A DNA stretch of 64,000 bases from assembly GCA_015061945.1 (NCBI GenBank), contig SUVP01000004.1, forward strand, positions 244,094 to 308,093, in the 5' to 3' direction. The translations under genes were made by a program, and so were the position numbers. Source of the stretch: Opitutales bacterium (GTDB lineage Bacteria > Verrucomicrobiota > Verrucomicrobiia > Opitutales > Intestinicryptomonadaceae). The notes under the pieces were generated by a model. That model was not told where the DNA came from and did no database searches. It saw only the letters and a program-made list of their open reading frames with translations. This document shows positions 7,590 to 17,239 of the stretch, piece after piece. The number at the start of each line of letters is the position of its first letter. The first letter of the stretch is position 1.

Positions 7590-8540
7590 TTAGTATCTGC
7601 GTAGAAGACGTTCGTCAACTTTTAGTTCTTGTAACAATCTTAAATATTTTTGCTCTTTTTTCTTATCATTTATTGTTCTACTGTAGTTGAGTAATACGAA
7701 ATATTTTTCAAATCCGTCTATTAATCGAATATTCTTTTTTATGATATCCACGAATAAATCAGTAGAATTTACACAATAAGTTTTCATTAGTTTTTTTGCA
7801 TCTTCATTCCCTAATAAAGCTGATATATAAATCCAAAGATCTCTCATGTAAGGCTGATAAACTTTATCAGGATCTTCATATCTATAATATACCATCAACA
7901 GCAAGGCTGATTTTTCATCGCCTTTAAATGCAAAATTTACATATATTGGAATCTCATCAAGCCATATAGGTGGTTTTGAAGAAAATCCTATTGGATAATT
8001 TTTATCTATATACTCAAAAGGACGTAACAGACGAGGGCTCACCTTACCTTTCAAAAGTAATTTGTACTTCTGAGCCAATACATCTTCTCTTATATTTCGG
8101 TAATAGTTAAAAAGAATAAAATTGGATAACACATCAGTGCGATTTTTTAATGCATCGAGTTCGGGTTGTGAAAATGTATTAAATATTTTAAATTCGTTTC
8201 CTTGTTTAAAATCTTCAAAGGATTTATTAAGTATATCTGAAAGCTTTGTGTAAGCTGGGGCATGTTGAAAACATCTTGCAATGTAATAGAATACGCCCGC
8301 AATTTTTTTATCCTTTGGAGATGCAAGGCAATATTGATAATAACGTCCTAACTTATAAGCCGATTCAGGAGAACCTTCAAACGCTTCAATTTCCAACAAC
8401 GAAATCTTATTCGACAGAATATTAAACTTTGATTCTCTATAAACCTGTAACATCTCATCGTATTCTAGAGCAGACGCTATTGTAGCTATAAAAAATAACG
8501 ACAAAAAAGATATGATGTAATTTTTCATATATTTATTCAT
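7590..8540 (-). CDS. Secreted Sel1-like repeat protein
   Basis: 316 residues from the ATG at 8540 (8528 is also possible). The signal peptide NYIISFLSLFFIATIASA is clear. Sel1/TPR-like helices are seen near the start (GSPESAYKLGRYYQYCLASP, then FYYIARCFQHAPAY) and near the end (YISALLGNEDAKKLMKTYC). Such solenoids usually bind other proteins outside or in the periplasm. The 3' end lies 46 bp before the small membrane protein. Start choice is uncertain, the secreted nature is well supported. Confidence 0.6.
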   Translation of the reverse strand: MNKYMKNYIISFLSLFFIATIASALEYDEMLQVYRESKFNILSNKISLLEIEAFEGSPESAYKLGRYYQYCLASPKDKKIAGVFYYIARCFQHAPAYTKLSDILNKSFEDFKQGNEFKIFNTFSQPELDALKNRTDVLSNFILFNYYRNIREDVLAQKYKLLLKGKVSPRLLRPFEYIDKNYPIGFSSKPPIWLDEIPIYVNFAFKGDEKSALLLMVYYRYEDPDKVYQPYMRDLWIYISALLGNEDAKKLMKTYCVNSTDLFVDIIKKNIRLIDGFEKYFVLLNYSRTINDKKKEQKYLRLLQELKVDERLLRRY

Positions 8541-8573
8541 ATGTAACATATTTTCCATTCGGATCATATGATG

Positions 8574-9140
8574 TTAAGGGTAGTCCAATCTTGGGGAAAA
8601 GCAATCCAATGCTTTCATTGCTTTATAAGTCTCTAAAATATCAATATATTCTCTCAAAAATTTGTTTATCTTATTTATTTCTTTATTATTTGTCTCCGTA
8701 TGCCGTTGGTTCCATATGTAATGTACTTCATATAAATTTAATACAAGCTTTTCTTTGCCATTAAAAATAATTATTCTAATATATACATGTGGTAATCCAG
8801 GTCTGGAATCAGGAATTACATGTATACCAGAAATTACATCACGTCCGATATTTTTACCTAATGATATTAACGTAGATAAATGAGCAACAAATTTCTCTTT
8901 ATCCCCACAATTAATAAAATCAACGTTTTTAAGCTGCTTATGAGGAAGCACAATCAACGCTTTATTGGTATTTTGAGGGTTGGACCATGAGCACTCCGTA
9001 AGGATATATGGAATTGATTGGTTCTCTAGTTCATTTACTTCTATAAAATATTTACTGCTATAGTTATCTGTTGTTTGGGCTAAAAGAAGATTAGCCAAAC
9101 CAAGAACGAAAGTACATATGCATAATATTTGCTTATACAT
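8574..9140 (-). CDS. Hypothetical secreted protein
   Basis: 188 residues with signal peptide MYKQILCICTFVLGLANLLL, then AQTTDN. The mature domain has a beta-rich middle (HVYIRIIIFNGKEKLVLNLY) and a helical end. No known domain recognised. The ATG follows the TAA of the PH-like gene with no gap, so both are translated from one message. Its signal peptide coding start has been copied to 6473-6509. Confidence 0.6.
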   Translation of the reverse strand: MYKQILCICTFVLGLANLLLAQTTDNYSSKYFIEVNELENQSIPYILTECSWSNPQNTNKALIVLPHKQLKNVDFINCGDKEKFVAHLSTLISLGKNIGRDVISGIHVIPDSRPGLPHVYIRIIIFNGKEKLVLNLYEVHYIWNQRHTETNNKEINKINKFLREYIDILETYKAMKALDCFSPRLDYP

Positions 9141-9482
9141 TTATTTGTTGCTTTGTAGACGTACTTTTATACCCATGTTTTCTAACACACTACATATTTT
9201 TTGCGGTTTAAAAGTCCAAAATAATAAAAATTGTGGAACATTTTTGTTTTTATGCACAAATAAAATTCCCTTATTAAATAAAAAGGACTGTATGGTTACA
9301 TACTCAATGTCAGACCAAGACAATCTATACATAGCAAGTTTTAATCCGAAAAACGTTCTAGTTATAATACAATGCTCGTTTGTTATTTCTAAAGTTGCAA
9401 ATGGTATTGTAGCATTACCATAGCTACCTTTGTTGCTCCAAAAGGCATTGCCCCATCTTAATCCACCTATAAATTTTATCAT
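9141..9482 (-). CDS. Small PH-like (bacterial pleckstrin-type) domain protein
   Basis: 113 residues, no signal peptide. The pattern of strands (NATIPFATLEITNEHCIITR, YRLSWSDIEYVTIQS, GILFVHKN, PQFLLFWTF) and a closing helix (KICSVLENMGIKV) looks like a bacterial PH domain; the assignment is by pattern only. It is the first gene of the AT-rich operon that runs down to about 4.5 kb. It may be cytoplasmic or bound to the inner membrane. Confidence 0.5.
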   Translation of the reverse strand: MIKFIGGLRWGNAFWSNKGSYGNATIPFATLEITNEHCIITRTFFGLKLAMYRLSWSDIEYVTIQSFLFNKGILFVHKNKNVPQFLLFWTFKPQKICSVLENMGIKVRLQSNK

Positions 9483-9564
9483 TACTTTATTCTGTTATGG
9501 AGTCAGCTGAGATTCCCTTATCTCTCATTCCCTCATGCTAATCGCTCGCAGAGGTCCGTCAAAC

Positions 9565-9600
9565 AAAAAAACTCTCCAATGTTTTGGAGAGTTTTCATTA
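9565..9600. terminator. Intrinsic terminator after the skp-like gene
   Basis: AAAACTCTCCAA-tgtt-TTGGAGAGTTTT (9568-9595) with A-rich left and T-rich right flanks. The same stem is used at 17240-17267 and 33186-33213. It lies between the operon that ends with the skp-like gene and the start of the AT-rich locus. Confidence 0.8.
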
Positions 9601-9670
9601 AAGTTCGTTATCCTGCAATCAGCGAACGATATTGTCTTTGCCAATCGCTCGCCGATGTTCGTGTGGCAAA

Positions 9671-10216
9671 TTATTTGCCAGCTGGAGCTGATGCGTTGAT
9701 ACGCTTGATGAGCTCGTCAGTGAGATCTGCTTTTGGATCTGCAAAGTGGCAAGCGTTCTTTTCGAGAATGAAGTCTGCCTTCTTATCTGAAGCGAGCTTC
9801 TTCACGATTTCTGCAATTTCTTGCATATGAACTTTGCGAATGTTATTTGCGTTTTGTTGGAGTCTTTCATTAGCTTGTTGGCTAATGTTACGCATATTTG
9901 CTTCGATTTGTTGGATTTCTGCAATCTTTGGTTGAGCTTCTTCTGCGAGCTTCTTCTTCGCATCTTCTGTGAGTGCTGGATTCTTCAACTTTTCTTGAAC
10001 TGCTTGAATATCCTTGATGAGAGCTTGACGGTTTTTGTCCATCTTTGCGATTTCAGCTTTTGTTGTATCGATAGACGCTTGGATTTGTTCTGCCGCTGCT
10101 TTTGCCTTATAGTATTGGCTATAAGCTTTTGCCATATCGACATAGAAAATCGAAGGTGCTGCGTTAAGGATTGCGCAAGTTGCGAGACCTGCAATGAGTG
10201 CTGCTATTTTTTTCAT
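9671..10216 (-). CDS. OmpH/Skp-family periplasmic chaperone
   Basis: 181 residues. The signal peptide (IAALIAGLATCAILNA) is followed by IFYVDMAKAYSQY, a typical OmpH start, then a long charged coiled coil (about residues 35-135) and a compact end (KKADFILEKN). Skp proteins hold unfolded outer-membrane proteins in the periplasm. It lies 70 bp downstream of bamA, the classic bamA-skp order, which supports the call. Confidence 0.88.
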   Translation of the reverse strand: MKKIAALIAGLATCAILNAAPSIFYVDMAKAYSQYYKAKAAAEQIQASIDTTKAEIAKMDKNRQALIKDIQAVQEKLKNPALTEDAKKKLAEEAQPKIAEIQQIEANMRNISQQANERLQQNANNIRKVHMQEIAEIVKKLASDKKADFILEKNACHFADPKADLTDELIKRINASAPAGK

Positions 10217-10286
10217 ATTTTTATTTTTTTATTGTTAGTATTATTAGTAAAATTTTTTTCAATAAAGTTCCAAATTTTTTTATAAA

Positions 10287-12785
10287 TTAGAATACTGTAC
10301 CGAACGAGAAGTTGAACTGCATACCGTCGTCGTTATAATCGCCTGTTTTAAGCGGGAAACCGAGGTCTATACGCATCGGTGCACCCATAAGTAATACACG
10401 CAAACCAAAACCGAAGTCGGAATTATAATCTGACGGTTTCCAATCCCAGTCGCCCGAGTTGATATAACCGATATCATAGAATGTCGCAAAGCGAACTGGA
10501 TTAAACAATTCAATCGAGTACTCGATAGAAAGGAATGCGAATGTATTGCCACCAAATGGTTCCTCTGTATCTGGGTCGATTGGTCCAACCTTACGATATT
10601 TGAAACCACGCATATTGTAGCCACCACCGAGGAAGTAGCGTTCAAAGTATGGCACTTCTTTGCCACCATACCCCATAACAGTACCTGTTCTGCCGACAAA
10701 TGACAACACTTGTGTACCTGTTTCAAATGTAGGAATCCACCAACCTGCACGAGCTTCTACACGATAGAAGTTTGTATCGCCCATAAATGGTCCACCTGCG
10801 ATGTCTTGGATAATCTCGAAACGTGTACCTTCTGTTGGAATCAACAAGCTATCGCGTGTATCACGGAGGAATGAGAGGCTGACCATTGAAAGCGTACGTT
10901 CGCCGACGTCGCCACGAGAAGGAATCATAACTTGGTTATCAATCAACTTTTGGTCGACATCGTAAATATCGACGAGTTCAAGCTTATAAGCCAAGCGAGC
11001 TTCGATAAGCTCATAGACACGTTTTCTCAAATAATTATTTACGCCCAAACGCATTTCCGAGTAATAGTCGGAATAATAGCCAGTGTCTGTTCTGTACAAG
11101 TCGATACCATATGCGAGGTTGCGGTTGAACACCCATGGTTCTTCAAAGCTGACGATAACTTGATTACTTTCCAAACCAATCGACGCACGGATACGGAATT
11201 TTTGTCCAGCACCTTGGAAATAATCTTTATAATTTTTGTAGTCAAAATTACTTTGTGTAAGTTCGACAGTTGCTACCAAACTTTCCACAGTACTGAAACC
11301 TGCACCAAAGGTCAAATTACCTGTTCTTCCTTCTTTGACGACAACTCTCAAATTGCGTCTATTTGGGATATTTGTAGCTTCTGGCGAAAGTGTAACTTCG
11401 TCAAAAAATCTTGTTTCTTTGAGACGGTTTTCCGACGATTTCATTCTCGCAAGGTCGAACACATCGCCTGGGGCAAGTGCGAGTTCACGGATAATTACTT
11501 CGCTCTTTGTTTTTGTGTTGCCTTGTATATTGATTGATTCGAGATAGAATTTTTTACTTTCGATTATATCGATAACCAAATCGATATCGCCTGTTTCGAC
11601 ATTTGGTTTGCGAAGTGCGCGCACGATTGTATCAATATATCCGTATTCGCCATAGTAGATTCTGATTTTATCAATCATTTCTTCTACTTTTGCCGGCGAG
11701 AACACGTTGCCTGTTGTCATATCAAAATACTCGACGAACGGCATAAGTTTTTCGTCGCTAAAAAGAGTGTTGCCCTTGAACGAAACTTTACCGACTTTAT
11801 ATTGACGGTTTGGCACAACGTTGATAACGATATCCATATCGCCAGTGTTATCTTCATCGGGGAACTCGAACTTTACTTTTGTTTCGTCGATTTCAACATC
11901 AAGATAACCATGGTTGCGATAGAATTTTCGGAGCGTTTCGATGTCTGCTTGGAATTCTTCGTCTTTAAATCTTCCGTTATCGGTCAAGTGAGAAATGACA
12001 GGAATCCAAGTATCAGTTTTCATTTCTCTCAAAAGTTTTATTGAATTTATTTCGGCTGGATCTTCTTTTGCGAACATCTTTTTGCCGAGTCTACCCCAAA
12101 AGCCGTATTGTTTTTCTGCTGATGGATCGCCTGTAAAACGGATATTTTGAATCTTAATATCTCCGCCTTCTTCGATTTCAAAAATCACTGCACCCTTACC
12201 GAGTTCATCGTTTCGCTCTATTGAAAAATTCACTTTTGCGAGCGAGTATCCTTTTTTCTGATAAAATTCTTTAATCTTATCTGCGTCGCGTTTTACTTGC
12301 ACTTCGCTCAAAGTAGAGCCAGCGTACGATGTTATTTCTTCTTGGATTCGACGTGCCGAAAATTCTTTATTACCCTTGAAGACAATTTGACTAATGCGAT
12401 ATTTTGGAACGATGAGAAAATCGATATCCATTTGTCCGTTCGACGCCATACTTCTTGTTGCATCGATAACATCGTAAAGACCTGTTTGGTAAAGTGAACG
12501 AATCGATTGGTCGAGCGATTTTTGGTCGAACTTCATCCCTTTGCGAAGTCTGACGTGTGCTGTAATTGCGTCTTCAGAGATGCTCTTGGGACCTTCGATT
12601 TTGTAATTGATGCGATTGATTATCAGCGATTGCTCATCGACTTTTTTGCCTGCCAACTGTGCGTAAGAGGTCGCACCAAAGGCGATTAAAGACAATATTA
12701 TTGCCGACAATTTCGCAAAATCGGAAAGCACTTTTGCCACCGATTTTGTCGCTCGGATTATTTTATTTTTAAAGTTGTGAATCAT
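10287..12785 (-). CDS. bamA: Outer membrane protein assembly factor BamA
   Basis: 832 residues. After a long N-terminal part with signal peptide (AIILSLIAFGATSYA, ending near residue 42) come five POTRA repeats (about 55-470; for example IVFKGNKEFSARRIQEE and INIQGNTKTKSEVIIRE) and a 16-strand barrel. The barrel carries the RGF lid motif (GGYNMRGFKYRKVGP) and ends in aromatic FGTVF as outer-membrane proteins do. The ATG lies 17 bp inside the dnaB end, so the two are translationally linked. Confidence 0.95.
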   Translation of the reverse strand: MIHNFKNKIIRATKSVAKVLSDFAKLSAIILSLIAFGATSYAQLAGKKVDEQSLIINRINYKIEGPKSISEDAITAHVRLRKGMKFDQKSLDQSIRSLYQTGLYDVIDATRSMASNGQMDIDFLIVPKYRISQIVFKGNKEFSARRIQEEITSYAGSTLSEVQVKRDADKIKEFYQKKGYSLAKVNFSIERNDELGKGAVIFEIEEGGDIKIQNIRFTGDPSAEKQYGFWGRLGKKMFAKEDPAEINSIKLLREMKTDTWIPVISHLTDNGRFKDEEFQADIETLRKFYRNHGYLDVEIDETKVKFEFPDEDNTGDMDIVINVVPNRQYKVGKVSFKGNTLFSDEKLMPFVEYFDMTTGNVFSPAKVEEMIDKIRIYYGEYGYIDTIVRALRKPNVETGDIDLVIDIIESKKFYLESINIQGNTKTKSEVIIRELALAPGDVFDLARMKSSENRLKETRFFDEVTLSPEATNIPNRRNLRVVVKEGRTGNLTFGAGFSTVESLVATVELTQSNFDYKNYKDYFQGAGQKFRIRASIGLESNQVIVSFEEPWVFNRNLAYGIDLYRTDTGYYSDYYSEMRLGVNNYLRKRVYELIEARLAYKLELVDIYDVDQKLIDNQVMIPSRGDVGERTLSMVSLSFLRDTRDSLLIPTEGTRFEIIQDIAGGPFMGDTNFYRVEARAGWWIPTFETGTQVLSFVGRTGTVMGYGGKEVPYFERYFLGGGYNMRGFKYRKVGPIDPDTEEPFGGNTFAFLSIEYSIELFNPVRFATFYDIGYINSGDWDWKPSDYNSDFGFGLRVLLMGAPMRIDLGFPLKTGDYNDDGMQFNFSFGTVF

Positions 12786-14205
12786 CGATATCGATGTAAT
12801 TTTCGTAGCGTGTATAACTGCGGTTAAACAGGAGTTTTACAGGACCTGTCGGACCATTTCTTTGTTTTGCCAAGTCAACTCTAATCAGCCAATTCTGATT
12901 TGAATTGTCATCTTCTGTTGTGGCAGATTTTCTCTCTCTACTCAAGAGTAAAATTGCGTCGGCGTCTTGTTCGATTGAACCCGATTCACGCAAGTCGCTC
13001 GCACGTGGTGGGCGGTACTCGCCTTTTTCGGATTCACGATTGAGCTGTGCCAACACGATAACCGGTGCACGAAGCTCTTTTGACATCGCTTTCATACCAC
13101 GAGAAATTTCTGCGACTTCTTGTTCACGTGGCTTTGATGGATCTGAACCTCGCAACAACTGCAAGTAGTCGACAATAACTAAACCGAGTTTGCCGTCGAG
13201 CTGTTGATTTAACCTTCTCGCCTTTGCACGAACTTCGAGAATAGAAAGTCCTGCCGTGTCGTCAATCCAAAGTGGAGCTCCTTTCAATTCAGATGCAACC
13301 ATATTTATGTTTTGCAACTCCTCATTTGTGATACGCCCCGACGACAATTTATGTTGGTCGACCCTCGCACGCGATGCAATCATACGTTGATAAAGTTGCT
13401 CGCCCAACATTTCCAAAGAGAAAATCAACGTTGGCACTTGTGTCTTACCAAACAAAGCCGACTCTGCGATGTTCAATGCGATTGATGTCTTACCTGTACC
13501 TGGGCGACCCGCAATAACAATCATTTCATTCTCGTGCAAGCCTCGCATCATTTTATCGAGCGACTTAAAACCTGTTGGCACGCCCATAAGCTCGCCCTTA
13601 CTCATTATCATTTTATCTATCAATGACAATGCTCCGTCGACCTGCTCGCTGGCTTTTTTTACTGAATCACCAACTCTGTCTTGGCTTATCCCTAAAATCC
13701 GTTCTTCGACGCTTTCGATAAATGAATCAATATCCCCATTATTCGATTCTGCCTTTGCGATTGTATCAGAACAAGTCTTGATAATTTCTCGCATAAAATA
13801 TTTTTCACGGACAATTTCTACCCAGTGGCGATAATGTGTCCACGTTTCAATGCGTTGGGCGATTTCATTTATCGCAGTGATATCACCTGCTTGTTTTAGC
13901 TTGCCTCGCTTATTCAAATATTCGGCAAGCACAATTTCGTCAATCGGGATACCATCATTAAACAATGCAAGTGCCGCACTATAAATAAGACGATGTTGAG
14001 GCTTGAAAAAATAGTCTTCACGTATTTTTTCTGCAATACACGCATTTATAACTTCGTTTGTACCGTCGATGAGAATACTTGCCAAAACACCTTCCTCCGC
14101 ATCAAAATTGTGCGGAAGTATACGCCCCTCAACCTTACCTTCGCTCGCCGAAGTTTTCGTTTTGCGTGGTGCTTTCTCTTCTTTTCCTGAAATTCTTTCA
14201 GCCAT
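12769..14205 (-). CDS. dnaB: Replicative DNA helicase DnaB
   Basis: 478 residues. A basic 30-residue lead is followed by the N-terminal helical domain (LPHNFDAEEGVLASIL), a linker, and the RecA-like motor with Walker A GRPGTGKT (about 233-240), Walker B LGLVIVDYLQLL (about 337) and DLRESGSIEQDADAI near the end. It unwinds DNA at the replication fork. It follows rplI after a terminator and 241 bp, so it may have its own promoter there. It overlaps bamA by 17 bp. Confidence 0.96.
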   Translation of the reverse strand: MAERISGKEEKAPRKTKTSASEGKVEGRILPHNFDAEEGVLASILIDGTNEVINACIAEKIREDYFFKPQHRLIYSAALALFNDGIPIDEIVLAEYLNKRGKLKQAGDITAINEIAQRIETWTHYRHWVEIVREKYFMREIIKTCSDTIAKAESNNGDIDSFIESVEERILGISQDRVGDSVKKASEQVDGALSLIDKMIMSKGELMGVPTGFKSLDKMMRGLHENEMIVIAGRPGTGKTSIALNIAESALFGKTQVPTLIFSLEMLGEQLYQRMIASRARVDQHKLSSGRITNEELQNINMVASELKGAPLWIDDTAGLSILEVRAKARRLNQQLDGKLGLVIVDYLQLLRGSDPSKPREQEVAEISRGMKAMSKELRAPVIVLAQLNRESEKGEYRPPRASDLRESGSIEQDADAILLLSRERKSATTEDDNSNQNWLIRVDLAKQRNGPTGPVKLLFNRSYTRYENYIDIDDSQL

Positions 14206-14365
14206 TTTTCTCTCTTTCCTTTGAAATATTATCGATATTAAAACTCATACAATATTTCAAATTCGCGACGATATAAGACTATGTATATTATAAATTTTTC
14301 TGCAAGATTTATAGTGTAAAATTTTGCCAAAAGTATGACAAAATCAATCACCTTTATTGACTGCA

Positions 14366-14398
14366 AAACTCGGCACAACAACGCTGTACCGAGTTCAC
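14366..14398 (-). terminator. Intrinsic terminator after rplI
   Basis: Stem ACTCGGcACA (14368-14377) with TGTaCCGAGT (14385-14394). Read on the minus strand the stem is followed by TTTTG. It separates rplI from dnaB, possibly as a partial terminator. The rest of 14206-14446 holds no gene that I can see. Confidence 0.65.
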
Positions 14399-14446
14399 AC
14401 TATAAAAGCTTATGCAACTTTAGCGACTGTGTCGCCTTGCTTGCTT

Positions 14447-14914
14447 TTAGTCTTCAATCGGATTTTCCGATACGACTTCAAAAGCAAATTCAACCTTAAC
14501 GTCTTTGTGAAGCTTGATTTGTGCAGTATGTTTGCCAAGTTCCTTAACAGGTGCTGCCAACTGAACTGCCTTCTTTGGAAGTTCAATACCGCCTTCAGCA
14601 ATCTTTGCTACGAGGTCTGCAACTGTGATTGAACCAAACATCTTGCCACCTTCGCCTGTCTTAACTGCAAATGCAATCGACATACCTTCGAGAGCCTTTG
14701 AAAGTGCTTGTGCATTTTCAAGTTCTTTTGCTTCACGAAGCTCACGTGCCTTGATGAGTGCTTCAATTTGCTTCTTGTTAGCCTTGTTTACAGGCATTGC
14801 AACTTTCTGTGGGAAAAGAAAATTGCGTGCATAACCAGCCTTGACTACTACTTGTTCGCCTTCTCCGCCGAGATTTTCAACGGGCTTTACCAATAATACT
14901 TTGCTTGTTGCCAT
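14447..14914 (-). CDS. rplI: 50S ribosomal protein L9
   Basis: 155 residues. The N-terminal domain shows VLLVKPVENLGGEGEQVVVKAGYARNFLFP in pieces typical of L9, followed by the long connecting helix and the C-terminal domain (GEGGKMFGSITVADL). Binds 23S rRNA near the L1 stalk. It follows ssb by 45 bp. The usual rpsR gene (S18) between ssb and rplI is absent. Confidence 0.96.
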   Translation of the reverse strand: MATSKVLLVKPVENLGGEGEQVVVKAGYARNFLFPQKVAMPVNKANKKQIEALIKARELREAKELENAQALSKALEGMSIAFAVKTGEGGKMFGSITVADLVAKIAEGGIELPKKAVQLAAPVKELGKHTAQIKLHKDVKVEFAFEVVSENPIED

Positions 14915-14959
14915 AATATTGTTGTTTTGATTTAAATGTTATTGTCTCTTAGATTGATT

Positions 14960-15430
14960 TTAGAATGGTACGTCGTCGTCTTCAATGTCGTCATTTCGTG
15001 GACGCGATTGTTGACGGACCCCACCTCTTGGTTGTGGTGCCGAATATTCTGAATCGTACCCGCCAGAATTTCCACCAGCGAACCCGCCATTAGAATCACG
15101 ACTACCAACAAATTCAAAACGTTCGAGAACTACCATCAACTTTGTACGCTTTTGACCTGTTTGCTTGTCTTCCCATGAGTCTTGACGCAAACGACCTTCT
15201 ACAAGAATCGGCTTACCTTTGCTGAAATATCTTGCAACATTTTCGGCAGATTTGCCAAAGCAATCAATTTCCACAAAGCATGTTTCGTCGCGCAAAGATC
15301 CGTCTTGTGAGTTGTACGAACGATTTACCGCTATCGAAAATCGACAAACGCTTGTGCCGCTCTGAGTTTGTCTCAACTCTGGATCACGAGTGAGATTACC
15401 CATCAAGATTACTTTGTTGAACGACGACAT
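14960..15430 (-). CDS. ssb: Single-stranded DNA-binding protein
   Basis: 156 residues. OB fold at 1-107 (FNKVILMGNLTRDPELRQTQ, FSIAVNRSY, then the KGKPILVEGRL strand), then a flexible Gly/Ser/Arg-rich linker and the acidic end DIEDDDVPF that binds partner proteins. It lies between rpsF and rplI as is common in bacteria, with 27 bp to rpsF. Confidence 0.96.
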   Translation of the reverse strand: MSSFNKVILMGNLTRDPELRQTQSGTSVCRFSIAVNRSYNSQDGSLRDETCFVEIDCFGKSAENVARYFSKGKPILVEGRLRQDSWEDKQTGQKRTKLMVVLERFEFVGSRDSNGGFAGGNSGGYDSEYSAPQPRGGVRQQSRPRNDDIEDDDVPF

Positions 15431-15457
15431 ATTTTTCTCCGTCTTTCTAAAAAACTA

Positions 15458-15748
15458 TTATTCCGCTTGAACCAAAACGCGATTTACGGTTTTGTCGAGA
15501 CGGAGCTTTTCCTTGATTACAGAATTTGCTGTTGAAGGACCTTCAAAGCTGTATTCTACATAGATACCTGCAGGGAATGCACGGTCTGTTGTACGGGCAA
15601 ATGTCTTCTGTCCGAGGTTTTCGACCGAAAGAACTTTGCAGTTTGCGGATTCGATTACACCCTTGACTTTTTCAATGAGTGTTTCAACAGGATCGTTATA
15701 ACCTCTTGTGTCGAGGATAAACGTTGCTTTGTACTTTTTGTTATTCAT
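15458..15748 (-). CDS. rpsF: 30S ribosomal protein S6
   Basis: 96 residues. The chain follows the S6 ferredoxin-like fold: KATFILDTRG strand, a long helix with VETLIEKVKGVI, the LGQKTFARTTDR turn and the ending strand VNRVLVQAE. S6 normally binds S18; no rpsR is found here, so it must lie elsewhere in the genome. Confidence 0.93.
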   Translation of the reverse strand: MNNKKYKATFILDTRGYNDPVETLIEKVKGVIESANCKVLSVENLGQKTFARTTDRAFPAGIYVEYSFEGPSTANSVIKEKLRLDKTVNRVLVQAE

Positions 15749-15788
15749 ATTCTTCTGTCTTTGTTAAATTTTTTTATAAAAATATCAT

Positions 15789-16361
15789 TTAGCTGTCGCG
15801 TCTATTATATATATTCTGAGCCGACTCAAAACCCCTCGACACTGAAAGTGCAAGCACTCCCTTCACGTCGAGCGACTTTATCGCCGATAAATCGCTTTCA
15901 GAAAATTTGCCTAATACATAATCAGCCAAATCCATACGCTTGTCGGGCTTTGCTCCGATACCGAGCCTTATTCTCATAAAAGAGTTCCCGCATTTCTGCA
16001 TAATATCGGCAACCCCATTATGTCCGCCAGCAGATCCGCCAAGCGAAAGTTTCATCCGCCCAACATCTAAATTGATATCGTCATACAAAACGGCAGTTTC
16101 GGATATATCCAAATTGTGATATTTTAAAATCTTCACAATTGCCGACCCACTCAGATTCATATAACCATCAGCATACGCTAACAGCAACGGATTCGCCCCA
16201 ACCTTTAACTTTGCAATGTATGCAGAACAATATTTTGAATATACAAAACTTGCACCACAACTTAACGCTATTTCATTTAGTGCTATAAAACCTGCGTTAT
16301 GGCGTGTACCAATGTAATCCACACCTGTATTGCAAAGTCCGATTGCGATTTTTAATGACAT
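15789..16361 (-). CDS. pth: Peptidyl-tRNA hydrolase
   Basis: 190 residues. Recycles tRNA from dropped-off peptidyl-tRNA. Motifs seen are GLCNTGVDYIGTRHNAGF with the catalytic His in RHNAGF, DDINLDVGRMKLSLGGSAGGHNG, and RIRLGIGAKP. The typical GLGNPG start is GLCNTG here, a mild variation. It lies 50 bp after rplY and 40 bp before rpsF. Confidence 0.94.
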   Translation of the reverse strand: MSLKIAIGLCNTGVDYIGTRHNAGFIALNEIALSCGASFVYSKYCSAYIAKLKVGANPLLLAYADGYMNLSGSAIVKILKYHNLDISETAVLYDDINLDVGRMKLSLGGSAGGHNGVADIMQKCGNSFMRIRLGIGAKPDKRMDLADYVLGKFSESDLSAIKSLDVKGVLALSVSRGFESAQNIYNRRDS

Positions 16362-16411
16362 TTTTAAAGAACAACTCTTTGCACACTAATTAGTATGCAA
16401 AGAAATCAAAA

Positions 16412-17008
16412 TTACTTTGCTTCTTCTGCTGGAGCTTCTTCTTCAGCACCTTCGAGAGCATTGCATGTTACGAGAAGTTCGTCAGCATTTGAAACAAATT
16501 CTACGCCTTCTGGAGCAACAACGTCTTTAACGCGGATTGCTTGGTCAACGTGCAAGTCAGAAAGATCGACAACGATAGCTTCAGGCAAGTCGCGAGGACG
16601 GCACTTGATGCGAACTTCGTCTTGGTGAATTTCGATAACACCATTTTCGTTCTTAACGCCAACTGATTCGCCACTGAAGTGAACAGGGAGTGTAGCCAAC
16701 ATAGGCTTACCGCGAACAACTTCAATGAAATCAACGTGCAATACCTTATCCGAAACTGGATTGCGTTCTACGTCTTTGAGCATTGCATAACGTGATTCTG
16801 TTCCGTCTGAGAATGCCATTTCAATGAGAACTGCCTTGCCAACAATCTGCTTAAGTGCAACTGTGAGCTCTTTTTCATCGATGAGCAGATTCTTTTCGCC
16901 GCTTTCGCCGTAAATCACAGCCGGAATCTGACCGTTTTTGCGATAACGTTTTGCAGAATTTCCGCCAACGTCGGTTCTTGTGGTTGTGTTGAGATTTATC
17001 TGTTTCAT
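16412..17008 (-). CDS. rplY: 50S ribosomal protein L25 (Ctc form)
   Basis: 198 residues, the two-domain Ctc/TL5 form: an N-terminal 5S-rRNA-binding domain (about 1-90, RYRKNGQIPAVIYGESGEKN) and a C-terminal beta domain ending in an acidic Glu/Ala-rich tail. It is the first gene of the rplY-pth-rpsF-ssb-rplI cluster. A weak TTGACG (17048-17053) stands about 40 bp upstream, but no good -10 box goes with it. Confidence 0.93.
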   Translation of the reverse strand: MKQINLNTTTRTDVGGNSAKRYRKNGQIPAVIYGESGEKNLLIDEKELTVALKQIVGKAVLIEMAFSDGTESRYAMLKDVERNPVSDKVLHVDFIEVVRGKPMLATLPVHFSGESVGVKNENGVIEIHQDEVRIKCRPRDLPEAIVVDLSDLHVDQAIRVKDVVAPEGVEFVSNADELLVTCNALEGAEEEAPAEEAK

Positions 17009-17239
17009 TTTCGTATATTTATGTGTAAATTCTTATGCAAACTCAAGCGTCAAATTTTACAATTCGACACAAAGTCATTGAATAAAAAGAGATACACTTT
17101 ACTTGCATCTAAATTAATTGCAACAAAAATTTTCACTTTTTTTTCATCAAAATAAAAAATTACAAATTTACTATCTTCTGAAAAGATTTTTCTTTTCCCA
17201 AAAATCATCCCCATTTCCCCTCATTATAATACTAAAACG

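Noticed and set aside
10932..11537. 201-codon open frame antisense to bamA
   Set aside because: Shadow of the bamA reading frame; composition rich in Cys, Ile and Phe and no start signals.
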